From: Blasia pusilla
Lineage: Eukaryota > Marchantiophyta > Marchantiopsida > Blasiales
Direction: 5' to 3'
NCBI GenBank assembly: GCA_050084515.1
Contig: CM114274.1
Span: 40,796,001 to 40,860,000 of the forward strand
DNA length: 64,000 nt
The notes below the pieces were generated by a model. It was not told the DNA's origin, searched no databases, and was given only the letters and a program-made list of their open reading frames with translations. The translations under genes were made by a program, and so were the position numbers. The number at the start of each line of letters is the position of its first letter. The stretch's first letter is position 1. Below are positions 1 to 10,984 of this stretch, in pieces.

Positions 1-678
1 TGGGCCGTTGGAGCACCTCCCTTGTATGTGTGTGAGCTAGGACTAGGGTGCTAGCGTTCGGATTCCTTGATAGCACAGGGTGGACAAGGCTCGATATGCG
101 GATGTAGATTGAGGAGTGGAGTTTTAGGCCGGGTGTGCCGTTTTTACTACTCTTTATTTTACATGAGAAAGATGTCAGGGGGCTGGTGGGAATTCGTTGT
201 TTGCAGGTAGGCAAGCGAGTTGCCTTGGTCGGGAGCCCCTGGAGATGTGTGTGTGACATTGTGTGTCATTTTTCTGTTTGAAGGCCGCCCCCGCATTTAG
301 GGCCCAAGGGGCTCGCATAGGGCCGCGGTCCAATTTCTTCCCCCCTCTCCGACGTGGTAGTACCGACGGCGGTTGGACAGTTGTCGCATACGTGGTTGGC
401 AGGACAGACGAGGTTAGTCGGGCGAACATGAGTTGAGATTTGCCGGACATGAGTGGGAGCCGACCAGGGTGAGTCGCGTTACATACATGATGTTTTGGGG
501 CGCGACAGGGTTGCGAGAGTTTACGATGGAGGGGCAGTGTGCATGATGCCGACGGGTTGTCCGCATCTGTTGACGGGAGGATCGATGTGTTGGTCGAGGG
601 GATTGTTAGGTGGCGGAGATTGTCATATCATGTGGAGGAGTGCATATTGACGGTGCAACAGGTTGGAGGGCGTGATTA
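1..678 (+). repeat. Partial LTR (type A) of a Ty3/gypsy element
   Basis: This is the right-hand part of a long terminal repeat; its start lies beyond the window. It is recognised because the same sequence recurs in reverse complement at 16,641-18,128, including the block around the gccgggtgtgcc motif and the tttgcaggtaggcaag motif, and again as a partial copy near 41,850-42,090. The end is placed before ggttacccattcgagtcc at 679. The equivalent boundary in the inverted copy reads tgatca followed by ggctccccattcaagtcc, so the LTR would end in CA there. Here the terminal CA has become TA. Boundary inferred from comparison of three copies. Confidence 0.7.
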
Positions 679-2090
679 GGTTACCCATTCGAGTCCCTTT
701 TCCCGCACTTGTCGTGTATGATTGAGAGTGCTGGGTATCGGGTAGTAGTTGGTGCTAGATGGGTGCAGTGATGTTGACGAGTGTAGATTCTTTTCATGTG
801 TAGCATGTTGGTGGATATACGGCGGTTGCCGAGTAGGGGTCGCGTGTATGACCCGAGAGTGTGTCGCTAGGTTAGGTGAGTCAGTTGGGAGGCTCATGGT
901 GAGCCCGAGTATTGAGGGTGCGTGAGGCGGGTATGTTATCACGGGATTGACGTCAGCATAGGTGAGCTAGTGAGGCGTGTGGGAGACTCTCGGTGAGTCT
1001 GAGTGCTTGAGCGGGTGAGACAGGGTTTGTCATCACGGCGTTCTTCCAGGGTTCGGAAGAACGGGGTAGTGCGAGCAGTGGTAGTGGTGTGACACGGAGT
1101 GGAGTGAGATACCGAGGGGTTACCAGTGAGGAGCTCCCTCGACATCCATCCGTGACTGGATCTTTATCACTGGAGACTGGGTCTGGTAACGAGATCATCA
1201 ACAGAGACAGTAGTACTTGGCAGGAGATGGACGACATGGGCCATCGGGGCATGCGTCGTTTCTCGGGTGCAGTGGGCACCATCTACTTAGATGATTTCAT
1301 CCAGGAGTTCAACACATGGTGCGACTTCCAGGAGATACGGACCCCGACACGGTTCAACCCTTTCATGGCATGGAAGGGGTTGTTCCAGCATTTGGAGGGT
1401 CCTCCGATGGATGACTACATGGAGTTTCGATCACTATATTCAGTAGAGATCGATGCCTGGAGGATGTATTGGGCTCCAGGGTATGTGTCCACTAGTGGTT
1501 GCGAGGCATATGATGGGATTGTGAGAGGAGAGAGACCCACACCATCAGCCCAGAGATTAGATGGAGAGGAGGGAAGTGAGACAGACAATGTGGCAGAGAC
1601 CTCTGGTGGTAGAGGGCCACCCAGCTTCAGCCCAACTGTGGAGTTCTTCCGACAGTTGGGGAAGAGCTACAGGGTGTATGCACCGACAAGTCAAGAGTCT
1701 AGGATTTTCAGCGACGATCGGGTGAGAGTCTGAGAGAGGCATTCACACGCATGAGGAGGCTGATCATTGCTACGTTTGAGGATCGAGGCGATCGGTCCGA
1801 TTGGTACGGGTTCGGACCGAGAACTACGGAGGAGAGTCCGAGATGCGGGTGATTGATTCACACAAAGCCCACATTGAAGGTGGTCTTTTAGTTGTCGAGC
1901 GTATTGAGCTCAACATGATGAGTGAGAGCGGTAGTGACCGCTGGATTTTCTAGAGAGTCGACGGGTCCACGGCGGGGTGACCCCACAGTGCCACAAATGG
2001 ACCGATACCAGGGAGCGGGCCAGTGTGCCTAGAGAGCAGGGCGGGTACCGTGAGCCTATGAGGCAACGACCCGCACCTACATATGTTGCC
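679..2090 (+). pseudogene. Leader and gag fragment of a Ty3/gypsy element (copy 1)
   Basis: After about 400 bases of leader, an open stretch at 1,089-1,733 encodes a gag-type protein. A segment around 1,290-1,480 (FNPFMAWKGLFQHLEGPPMD and following) matches the gag of the methyltransferase-bearing element at 6,340-6,530 nearly residue for residue. After 1,733 the homologous frame is broken by shifts. The retroelement sequence stops near 2,090, where CACTA transposase coding begins abruptly. No pol region belonging to this copy is present. Gag would form the particle core. The match to a related gag is seen directly; the decay is clear from the frame breaks. Confidence 0.75.
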
Positions 2091-3885
2091 CAGCAGGGAC
2101 CACACCCACGTTGAGAAGAATATTTCCCAAAATATCATAAAAACTATATTTGGGGTAAGGGATACTGTTAAAGTTAGACGAGACGTGGAGAAGAGAAGAA
2201 TCCAATCCCACTTGTGGTTACAAACTCGCCCTTCAAAATCTGGAAGTCTTGTGAAACCAGTTGCACCTTATGTTCTCTCCCCAAAAGAATTGGGAATTTT
2301 CATGGGATGGGTAGAGTCCTTGAAATTCCCCACTAGATATTGTAGTGAGTTGAAAAAACATGTCGTGAAGAAAAAATTAGGCAATATGAAATCTCACAAC
2401 TATCATGTCTTTATCCAGCAAATTCTGCCTTTTGGCCTTCGTGGTCTTATGACCAAAGAGGTGAGAACGAAAATCATGATATTATCTAGAATTATGAGAG
2501 TCTTTTCGGGGAAGGTTTGGGATCCTTCACAGTATGGCCAACTTATGGAAGACTCGGTGAATACCTTATGCGTGCTTGAGATGCATTTTCCCCCGGACTT
2601 TTTCGATATGATGACCCACCTTTTGGTGCATATTGTAGAAGAGATAGATATTTGTGGGTCAGTTGCATGTTGATGGATGTATCCCTTTGAGAGATATATG
2701 GGGATAATGAAAAAGTTTGTGAGGTCCAAAGCCCGCCTAGAAGCTTGCATGGCTCAAGGATACTTGTTAGATGAGGCTATTGGCCTCGCCATAGAGTATA
2801 CGAGAAGGTTTGAGAAATTAGATCTCGGGTGTGGGATGATGGAAAAGAAGAAGGTGTTTCCAAGGAGGAATTAGAGGGTGTAGGAACTCTGATTCAACTA
2901 TCATGGTCTCTGATCAACAAGGCGCACCGATACATTATGAAAAATACTGTATGTATGGAGAAGTGGCACAAGTAAGGAAGCACACCCTAGCTTATGTTTC
3001 ATGAAATGTATCTATATTGTACTTGAACGAGTAAAAATATGATCTGAGGCCTTACATTGTATGAGTATTACATTGTACAATTTATTCGAAGAAGAAAAGA
3101 AGATAGATCTTTTATTGAGAAATTTACACTTTGAGGATTGGGTACGAGCAACTATCACCCAAGTCTCTATGAGAACTGGCCAACCCCTAGATAAGGAGGC
3201 ATTTTCTCTCTCTGTGCCCCTAACTAGTAAAGTCTTGTCCTATAGGAGCAAGAAAGCCTATGGTAACCATTACAGGGTAGAGGGATTTGGTAATACGCCA
3301 TTTTCCACATATGACAACGAAATAGGAGCTCTTTTTTTGGAGGAAAAGTATGTTGAAACTTGCTCTTACTCAAATGTTGGGGTGTTAGTTGATATCTTAG
3401 CCTTTGATTATGAGTCTCTGGGAGGAGATGTCGTGCTTATGCAAGGTAGATGGGTTAGGGCAGATTGGGACAACCGATGACCATCAATGAAACGAGACCT
3501 TGAAGGCTTTCTCCTTGCTAATTTTAGAGACAACAAGCCAAATGATCATCAGCCGTTTGTATTCCCTTCACAAGTAGAACAAGTATTCTATGGTGATGTT
3601 GGTGATGGTAGTGGATGGAGAGTTGTAATGAAGAAAGAAGCTAGATCTTGTAGATCGTTTGCCAATGATGAGAATCTAGTTCTTGAAAACAATGAGGATT
3701 TTTTTGGATTGGAAGTTCAAGTTGTCACCACATACCTTGCACAAACTCCCAATAGAATTGAGTGACATTGAGATTAGGGTAGCAAGGAGAGGGATATTTC
3801 TAATGTGCAAGTAGTGCTAACCTCAGGAATCTTGGGATCAATAAGTTCTAGCTCAAGTGAATCACAGGGTGAGGATTGTGAAGGG
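2091..3885 (+). pseudogene. CACTA TNP2-type transposase, DUF4218 and DUF4216 part
   Basis: One frame runs through this stretch with a few stops. It starts inside the protein (EKN..NI), then HNYHVFIQQILPFGLRGL, then LEMHFPPDFFDMMTHLLVHI and WMYPFERYMGIMKKFVR, which are the signature blocks of DUF4218 in CACTA transposases. Downstream, 3,061-3,480 and 3,487-3,765 carry the DUF4216 blocks (YGNHYRVEG, PFVFPSQVEQVFY). The stop at 2,671 sits where relatives have an Arg before WMYPFERYM, consistent with a CGA to TGA change. The Transposase_21 domain that holds the DDE residues is missing upstream, so the protein would be inactive. The reading ends near 3,885, where the LTR of the nested retroelement begins. 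Domain assignment is from recalled family signatures. Confidence 0.85.
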
Positions 3886-3889
3886 GATA

Positions 3890-5739
3890 TGTCGACATAG
3901 TATATATTTGTCACGTCTTTTAGGATAGATCGGTGAGATCTAATAGAGCGCCTTCATGAGTAGTGGAGGACACACCCATTAGGTCAAGGGTGACCAGCTG
4001 AGGCCCTTGGAAATCTGAGATAGCAGGTTTCCCCTTTGTTTTGGCTCATTTGGAGCCATATTGAGGAACTTACTATTTTAGGTAAGTGCCATTTTGAGTA
4101 TATGATCGACTTAATATTTTTGGTAAGTGGCCCTTGACCTCCTACATCAGGTCAAGAGCCAAGGAGGTGACTTGGGAGAATAGGTTACCATGGAGAGAGC
4201 TTGGGAGAGGGGAGGGATATACCTCAAGGAGAGAGAGCTTGAGAGCTCATTCTCTCTTTGTTGAACCTCTTGGCATGAGGCAGCGGAGCTATGGTACCTT
4301 GCCTTGTGAGTGTAACCCAAGCCTCTCATTAGGAGAGTGGGTTTGGTTTGACATGAGAGAGAGTGCACACCTTTGAGAGCTATGGTGTGAGATGGTATAG
4401 AGCGAGATTGGATCTTACTTTACAAAGAGAGAATGAGAGAATGAGAGAGTGAGAGAGCTTCATGGGGGAGCTCGCTGGTCACTCGCTGTTTTTGCAGGTT
4501 GGGGACCGTGTTCCCCGTTCAGCGGCTCATGGGAGTGCTCACCGGAGCAAGGGCTGCTTTCATTATTCTTTGCATTTGCTGATTTTTCGTTTGGAAGAGT
4601 GGCGCGCGGAAGCGCTGCCCAATTTCTGATAGGGATTGAGTATGGGGGCGGGTTTCCCCATGCTGGTGCTCTCGGGAGCACCATGTAGGTTGCTGATTTG
4701 TATTTTTACAGATGTTACATTTTCGTTGGGAGAAATGAGCGCGGGAGCGCTGCCGAATTTTGTGTAGGAGAAAGAGACATTGGGCTTTACGACAGTCCCC
4801 GTCAGTTTTTACTGAAATATCCGATTCTAAATATTTTTTGATGGTGGCGTAAATCGTGAAGCTGTACACGCTGTGCAACAAATAGTGCACAATTTGGAGC
4901 TACGAGCAAAAAGTTATGGTCAATCTTGTAAAGCTGCCATTGCTAGGCGATTTTTAGGGTTTGCACCGCTGACACCGGCGGCGGCCGTCGCCATCATAGT
5001 CACCGTCAAAGGTCGATGGTCAACTTTCACCGTCAACGGTCAACCGTCACAATCAACGGTCAACCGTCATCGTCGACGGTCAACCGTCACCGTCATCGGT
5101 CGGCCGTCACCATCAGCGGTCAACCGTCACTGTCAACGGTCCACCGTCCATTGTCCACCCTTTGGGTGCCATTGCCGCCATTACGGAATGGAGGGTCTTC
5201 CACGACGTTCGTTGATTCCTTGACTTGCGTTGCCACCACGTACTTTCTTTTGGCCGCCACCATCATCGCAGTTTCTTCATCAACCAGTGATGGCAGATGA
5301 CCTCCGGTTATGGTGTTTGAGTTTTGATTTCATGCTGCTATGTTGTGATTGGTAGCCGCTCGACGACGATCGAGTATCGCGCCCGGACGCCCGTGAGCCG
5401 CAACGCGCCGCCGATTGCCGCGCGCGTGCCGCGTGCGGCGCGCACCGCACCGCCTCGATCGCGAGCCGCACCGTCATTGTGGAGCAGAGTGTGGGATTAT
5501 TATTGATTGAGGAGGGTATGCCGCCGAGTGCCGTGATCCCACCATCGAGGGCCGTGCCGCCGAGCCGTTCCGCGTCGCCGCAACGCCGCCGTTCGGCCGG
5601 GACCGCATCGTTTCTATCGAGGAGTTTTGAGCAACCTCAGTACGGGAGGAGTATGACTTGCTGATTGGAGGAGTTGTCTCCACGATCGAGTTGGGGTCGA
5701 GATTTGCAGTTGCTGAGGAGCGACATCGACATGTGTTCA
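3890..5739 (+). repeat. 5' LTR (type B) of the methyltransferase-bearing element
   Basis: The LTR starts at tgtcgacat and is inferred to end at gtgttca, just before ggttacccattctggtcc, the same leader start as in the type A copies. The first half is shared with a second copy at 51,376-51,890: tgtcgacat/tgttgacat, the agtggcccttgac block, and the cattctctctttgttgaacc block. The length of about 1.85 kb is long for an LTR but plausible. It contains GA-rich tracts, two related segments around 4,560-4,650 and 4,690-4,770 that both hold gcgcgg(g)agcgctgcc, a 20-bp minisatellite and a very GC-rich section at 5,370-5,620. Type A LTRs begin TGTCATATC and look related at the start only. Confidence 0.6.
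5031..5150 (+). repeat. 20-bp minisatellite, six units, inside the LTR
   Basis: Six head-to-tail 20-base units with consensus cgtcaacggtcaaccgtcac. Every unit holds an acggt-ca-accgt inverted repeat or a one-base variant, so each can fold into a small hairpin. Less regular related sequence extends left to about 5,000. No spacers or leader characteristic of a CRISPR array are present. Confidence 0.9.
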
Positions 5740-6238
5740 GGTTACCCATTCTGGTCCTTTACCCTGCACGTGTGAGGGATTCTGGGATTTATTTGGGATT
5801 TGGATGTTGAGAGCATCATTTATGTATGTGGTTTAGGGGACATAGACCTGTGTGGGATGTCTGGAGTTGAGGGTAGGTTGTCGATAAGATGATAGCCTGG
5901 TCGATTTGCCGCACCACGCCGCGTGTTGCCGCACGTTACACGTCTCGGGGAGAGAGAGAGTGTAGATCGAGTGCCGCATGTTTGGGATGAGTGATTGAGG
6001 GATTCCTCACGAGGTTCAGAGTGATAAGGTGAGAGGGGCACGAGGGTCATCACGGAGTCCGTTCGGGACTTTGAGAGGCGAGGTGGTGAACCCGAGAGTA
6101 GCTCTAGAGGTTTTACGCGGAGTGGCGCGAGGTTCCAAGGGTCTCCACGTGAGGGACCACCTCGACCTCCTTCTGTGTCATCGTCAGACGAGGGGGAGGG
6201 TGTAGAGGAGTTTGTGAGCACATCGTCACACGTTGTGA
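5740..6238 (+). other. Untranslated leader of the methyltransferase-bearing element
   Basis: It begins ggttacccattctggtcc, in register with the leaders at 679 and (inverted) about 16,640. It probably starts with the tRNA primer-binding site, but I cannot match it to a particular tRNA 3' end. It runs to the first recognisable gag residues and holds no long open frame on the plus strand. Confidence 0.5.
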
Positions 6239-7560
6239 GTGGTCCTACCAGTTGGGTGTACGAGATGGACGATCGGAGTAGAGGACCGCGAGGTTTTCAG
6301 GTGCAGAGGTGAGGGCGCGATTGAGTTGCACGATTTTATAGCAGAGTTAAGGAGTTGGTGCGACTCCCAGCGGGCCACGAACTCTAGAGAGTTCAACCCA
6401 TTTACAGCATGGAACGGTATGTTCCAGCATTTAGAGGGGGCGCCCATGGACGATTACCATGAGTTCTCTCAGAGATATGCATGTGAGATCGAGGCGTGGA
6501 GGCTCTACTATGACCCACATTATGTGTCATAGACGGAGCCGTTCCCAAATGAGGAGGAGGAGTCAGGAGAGGCTACCGCCTCTTCCACTAGTGACGTTTT
6601 AGGAGGAGTCACTCGACGGAGCATTGCACCGTCTCTAGTCGGGTTCGCCCCAGGTTCAACCCTCGTGGTTGAGTTCTTTGCTGAGTTGAGGGCGAGCTAC
6701 CAGGGGGTACGGACGGAGAAGTTGCGGAGCATCCACAACTTCCAGAGGCGCCCGGGTGAGAGTTTGGGTGAGGCTTACACTCGCTTGCACCGGTTGATCA
6801 ACGTCACTCAGGGGGTAACAGAGGCTCAAGCTATCCGGTCATGGTACGCGATGCTGGACCGGACCCTGCGGACACGGGTGCGGGAGGGGGTGCTTCATAT
6901 GAACACCTCCCCTACGTTGAGAGATGTTTTTAGGACCGCCGAGAACATTGAGCGCAACATGGCGGAGGAGAGCGTAGCCACCATGGGTTCTGGGCGAGCG
7001 ATCCACGATTGTGTCGCACCACGTGCGCAAAGAACGTGACTCGAGATAGGTCGATCGGGCACCACGAGCTCAAGGAGGATACCGGGAGGCCGTGCCCACG
7101 AGACTGCGCCTTCATATGCGGCTCGGCCAGCGGCCGCCTACTATTACTTGTTGGTCATGTGGTGGAACCCATCATCGCGATTGCACACTCGGCGTGGTCA
7201 TGGACGTGTGCCTCAGCATGGAGGAGGAGATGGTGTTGCACCAGGAGGTTATCAGTGTGACTATTGTCAGAGGTATGGTCATACACGCGCCAAGTGTTTC
7301 AGTTTACATCCTGAGTTACGTCCGGACCGAGGGCCAGAGAGGGCACCAGATCAAGTAGCCGGTCCGGGTGGGCCTAGAGATCATGCACTGTGGTCCTACT
7401 GGGGACGAGGAGCCGGAGTTGCCCGGCAGGTGGTGGAGCTGCCCGTGGAGGAGATAGAGTACCACCACCTAGACGCGCCGAGGGAGATGCCGGAGTTGAG
7501 GCTGGGATGGCTACTCAGATACAGCAGCTACAGGAGCAGATTGCCGCTATGGCATTGAGG
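6239..7560 (+). pseudogene. Gag polyprotein with zinc knuckle
   Basis: The 6,239-6,532 segment matches the gag of copy 1 (FNPFTAWNGMFQHLEGAPMD). The 6,665-7,039 segment (about 124 residues) has the retrotransposon gag core, with FQRRPGESLGEAYTRLHRLI followed by an alpha-helical stretch up to ENIERNM. A CX2CX4HX4C knuckle (CDYCQRYGHTRAKC) lies near 7,257-7,300. A second, imperfect knuckle-like motif (CWSCGGTHHRDC) occurs upstream in another frame at about 7,155. The reading needs several frame changes and passes a TAG at about 6,530, so this is a broken gene. Gag packages element RNA; the knuckle binds nucleic acid. Confidence 0.82.
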
Positions 7561-8218
7561 TTACCCGATGCCGGATCCGTGGCATCGACATCATATGGAG
7601 CAGCCAGAGATCTGGAGGATCCTGGATGGATGTGCGGGGTTGCCCACATGGAGGCCGCCGCAGTTGTGACGCGTGGAGCAGCCGCAGAGTTGGATCCACA
7701 ACGAGGGGAAGCCAGAAGACAGACTAGGCTTTTCGGTCTTTCACGTTGTCGAAGCGATGAGGACCCCATCGATGGGTCCTCATCAAAGTTCCCGGAGAGT
7801 TGGTAATGTTGTTGGTGTGCGAGCACGGAGGGCGATGGGAGAAGCGAGTGCGGCGACTCTATTGTTGATGCTCGGGAGGGGCATGCGTCGAGCACGTTGT
7901 TGGGGCGGCCACCGTTGTGTACCGCACTCCTTTATTTTCTCGCTTCCGATGTTGTGGCGTTGGGGTACGCCCGCCGAGGCTTTTCGGCTGGCCGCTTCAC
8001 TATGTGAGCGCGGAGTTGGAGTTCCTGCATCACGTTCAGAGGTGATTGCAAAGGAGGTGATGGACCTGCCCTTGGAGCGGATGCTCGGGCCGTCCATGTC
8101 AGATTCATGGCAGGCTGCGGCTGCTAGGATGGCGGAGATGCCCGCTAGACCCGCGATAGAGCGTGCCATGGCTTCTCCTGGTGTTGTGTTGCTGGATAAC
8201 CGAGGAGAGGTCTTCTAG
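7561..8218 (+). pseudogene. Gag-protease linker coding region
   Basis: The frame open at 7,673-8,216 is the same frame later used by the protease and methyltransferase. It is closed by a single TAG at 8,216-8,218. I recognise no domain. A Gln-rich stretch (QIQQLQEQIAAM) occurs near 7,520-7,560 in a different frame. The segment probably joins the gag zinc knuckle to the protease in one polyprotein. Confidence 0.55.
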
Positions 8219-8569
8219 TTGGTGAGTCCTGGAGGTAGAGCTTTTAGTCCGCAGCGCGTCTTGTTGGATTCAGGAGCGCAACCCTTGATGTTGGGGAAAG
8301 CGTCATTCAGAGGATTGGGCTTGACGAGAGCCGATATGGAGCGTTGTCCATTCCGGATACAAACATCCTTGGGTGGAACAAGTACCACACAGTATATCAC
8401 CCGACAGAAGGTCGTGGTGAGGATTTGCCTGGGACATCCTACAGATGAGTCCGTGGTGCGCGCCAAGGCGATAGTGACTGATGCAGAGTCCTACGACGTC
8501 TTGGTTGGTGGAGCAGTGTTATACCCAATGGGGTTTTCCCTGGATTACTGGGAGGAGTCAGCGTCCTAG
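8219..8569 (+). pseudogene. Retropepsin-like aspartic protease
   Basis: About 116 residues with VLLDSGAQPLMLG near the N terminus, where DSGA is the catalytic motif of retroelement aspartic proteases. It is followed by a beta-rich region with VLVGGAVLYPMGFSLDYW near the C terminus, the usual DVLLG-type block. The frame is open up to a TAG at 8,567-8,569. Beyond that stop the same frame continues without interruption into the methyltransferase. The upstream TAG at 8,216 likewise only punctuates the frame. Both could be CAG to TAG decay. The protease would cut the polyprotein. A fragment of this domain recurs at about 51,900-51,960. Confidence 0.85.
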
Positions 8570-9936
8570 AGACCAGAATGGCAGTTAGGTGATGGGCGTC
8601 TTAGCTCATTAACCGTTCGATTCACATGTGCAATGATCAAGCAACGGCCAGGAGAGATGGCGACCTTAGCAGCATTTAGCAGTGCCATCACTTGGCCTAG
8701 TGATTTGATTGAGGGACATGTCCATGCAGAGGATACTCCCGTTCCTGACATTTCTATGGAGAGGAGTGTTATGGTAGCTGCATCATTCCGTGGAGGAGAG
8801 ATGCCGCTGTGGGGCTCGACTGAGGAGCTTCAAGGATTGGCAGATGAGCATGTGCAGACCGCGTGGAGCAAGGCGTTTGCACCAGAGCGTGACGGGTCTG
8901 AGGAACCCAAGGTAGCAGGGAGTGCTACGATGACACCCTTGGATACCACACCCATTGTGTGGTGTACCCCGGCGGAGGGTATTCGAGTGTTAGATCTCTT
9001 TGGAGGGATTAGCACCGGGTTAGTTGTTGTTTTGCAGGTAGGCGTGCGAGTACAGCAGTACCTGTATGTGGAGAGTGATGATGTTGCGAGGCGCGTCTCA
9101 CAACGACATGTGGCGCAATTACGCCTACGTTTTCCCGACTTATTGTCTGCGTCCGCAGTACAAGAGTACCAGAGTTCCCTACCGAGGGATATTTTGTTGT
9201 TGGGGGCGCAGGACTTAGAGCGGGTAGGGACCATTGATTTGGTCATTGCCGGTTGGCCATGTCACGGCCAATCGAGTGCTGGACGAGGCAGCGGGTTGGC
9301 TGACACTCGGTCCAAGTTGTTTTGGGAGATGTTGAGGGTCGGGCGGCGATTGCTGGGAGCACGATCTCGTTCTCCGGCCTACATTCCGGAGAATGTGCCG
9401 ATCTTAGGAGACTCAGTCACGGGTCATGACAAGTGCTCATCAGTGCGTGCCTGGATCGCCCAAAGAAAGTGTTCTTGGATGCGGCGAGTGTAGGTTCTAG
9501 AGCCCATCGCCCGCGTCTATGGTGGACCAACTTGGTGCCCCATGCGGTGTTATGGAGGGCGTATGCGAGAGTGGAGCGCCCCTCCCCTTTGTTAGTGGAT
9601 TCCATTTTGGATCCAGGTTGTCGATCACAGGCAGTGAGGCACGATGATCGACCACCGCTGACTGTGGTCAATAGAGTAGGCAGGCCGCGGGCAGCCTTGC
9701 CCACGTTTGTGAGTTTTCCCGCTTCCTATGCATACAAGGAGGCCGGTCCTGGCTTGGTTTGGGATGACCAGGTTCAGCGGTTGGTGGAGCCCAACGCCGA
9801 CGAGAGAGAGCGAGCGATGGGATTTCCCACAGGAGTGACGGCAGTACCATCAGTGTCAGAGGCATCACGACGCCATGTCTTGGGTCAGGCGATGGACCTG
9901 AACTGCTTGACATGGATCTCGCCTTGGGAGTGGTGA
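8570..9936 (+). pseudogene. C5 cytosine DNA methyltransferase domain in the retroelement
   Basis: Transfers a methyl group from S-adenosylmethionine to cytosine C5. Counting from the Met codon at 8,633, motif I (IRVLDLFGGISTG) lies at residues 117-129, the acidic motif II (YVESDD) near 145, motif IV (AGWPCHGQSSAG, catalytic Cys 210, codon at 9,260-9,262) at 206-217, and motif VI (PENV) at 252-255. After a frameshift between about 9,425 and 9,490 the domain continues to 9,936. Motif VIII (SRAHRPRLWWTNL) there resembles the AHRAR-FW-NL form of DNMT3-type enzymes, and RERAMGFP plus LGQAMDLN match motifs IX-X. The frame is continuous with the protease across one TAG. There are no chromatin-reading domains, though about 100 uncharacterised residues precede motif I. 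Function in the element is unknown; self-methylation or copying of methylation marks is inference only. Confidence 0.92.
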
Positions 9937-10984
9937 GCAGCGTCGTATGAGATCGCGACAAATCACAAAGATTCGTTGGTGAGCCCCATGCCTACCGAGA
10001 GACGGTGGAGGAAGCGTGGGTCGGGGCAAGACCGAGGAGATCTACGCACCATGGGGAGATCGGGAGAGACACCCTTGACTTCTTGGGATGTTTTGAAGGT
10101 ACGCAAGGAGATGATAGCCACAAAGATCGGCGTGGTTTCGGCATCGCACGTGGAGGAGATCGAGTTTGCGTTGGTCGCAGGAGAGCGGCGAGTGTTGTTG
10201 TTCGAGACGGGTTGCACCATAGCAACCACCAATACCCGCGCCGGAGAGTCCTACCGTAGTCACGATGGAGACTTGGGAGCCGATATGGGCCCTAAGTTGA
10301 CAGGAGGAGAGCGGCGCCGAATACATGAGTTCCTCGGGAGTTATAGGAGCCGCTGCGTTTAGCATGGAGGATTTGGGTACGGTGAAGGGACCGGGATCCG
10401 CATTGAGTTGTCGAGTGATATGCCGATCTTTCGATGACCCCCTGGTACAAAGTCTGATGATATGGAGAGGGCTCGATTGAGTAGGAGCTAGGACTTGGTC
10501 GGAGCAGGACTAGTGGAGATGTCGCATGGGGAGTATGCATCCGCCTTTGTCATGCCCGCCAAGAAGGATGTGCATGGCAAGCGGACGGATAGGCGGATGT
10601 GTGGGGATTACCGACCTATCAATCGCGATTTAAGTCCGATAGGTATGCCATGCCCACCCTTGAGGAGATCTTTGATGCGATTGGTCACGCAAAGATCTTG
10701 ATTCATTGATTTATGAGCCGGATACCATCACCGCCTATCGATTGGAGGGACAGCGGAAAGACGGCATTTTGGGGCATCGATCCTCACGGGAAGGATTGTT
10801 TGTACATGTGGCGATTCTTACCATTTGGGTTAGAGAACGCGCGACTCAGTTTCAGAGGGTCATGGATAGGATCTTGGCAGGTCTGGATTTTGCTATGTGT
10901 TATATTGATGACATCTTGGTCCTTAGCGCCACGATTGAGAAGCATGAGCGACATCTAGAGGAGGTGTTTCGACGATTGCAATAA
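9937..10984 (+). pseudogene. Reverse transcriptase domain
   Basis: After a spacer of about 350 bases without a recognised domain (9,976-10,360 open), the RT blocks appear in shifting frames. The fingers region (GIRIELSSDMPIF, then LVEMSHGEYASAFVMPAKKD and DRRMCGDYRPIN) is at 10,390-10,630. RFLPFGLENA follows at about 10,810-10,840, and the catalytic YIDD is at 10,901-10,912 within CYIDDILVLS. Copies DNA from element RNA. Several frameshifts and stops show it is dead in this copy. The related piece at 48,540-48,960 preserves the first blocks in one frame and confirms the assignment. Confidence 0.88.

Noticed and set aside
5031-5150. Regular repeats that could be taken for a CRISPR array
   Set aside because: Units are directly adjacent 20-mers without unique spacers, inside an LTR of a eukaryotic retroelement.
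9963-10365. Several overlapping open frames on both strands between methyltransferase and RT
   Set aside because: Only the plus-strand frame is collinear with the polyprotein, and even that lacks a recognisable domain; the others are shadows.
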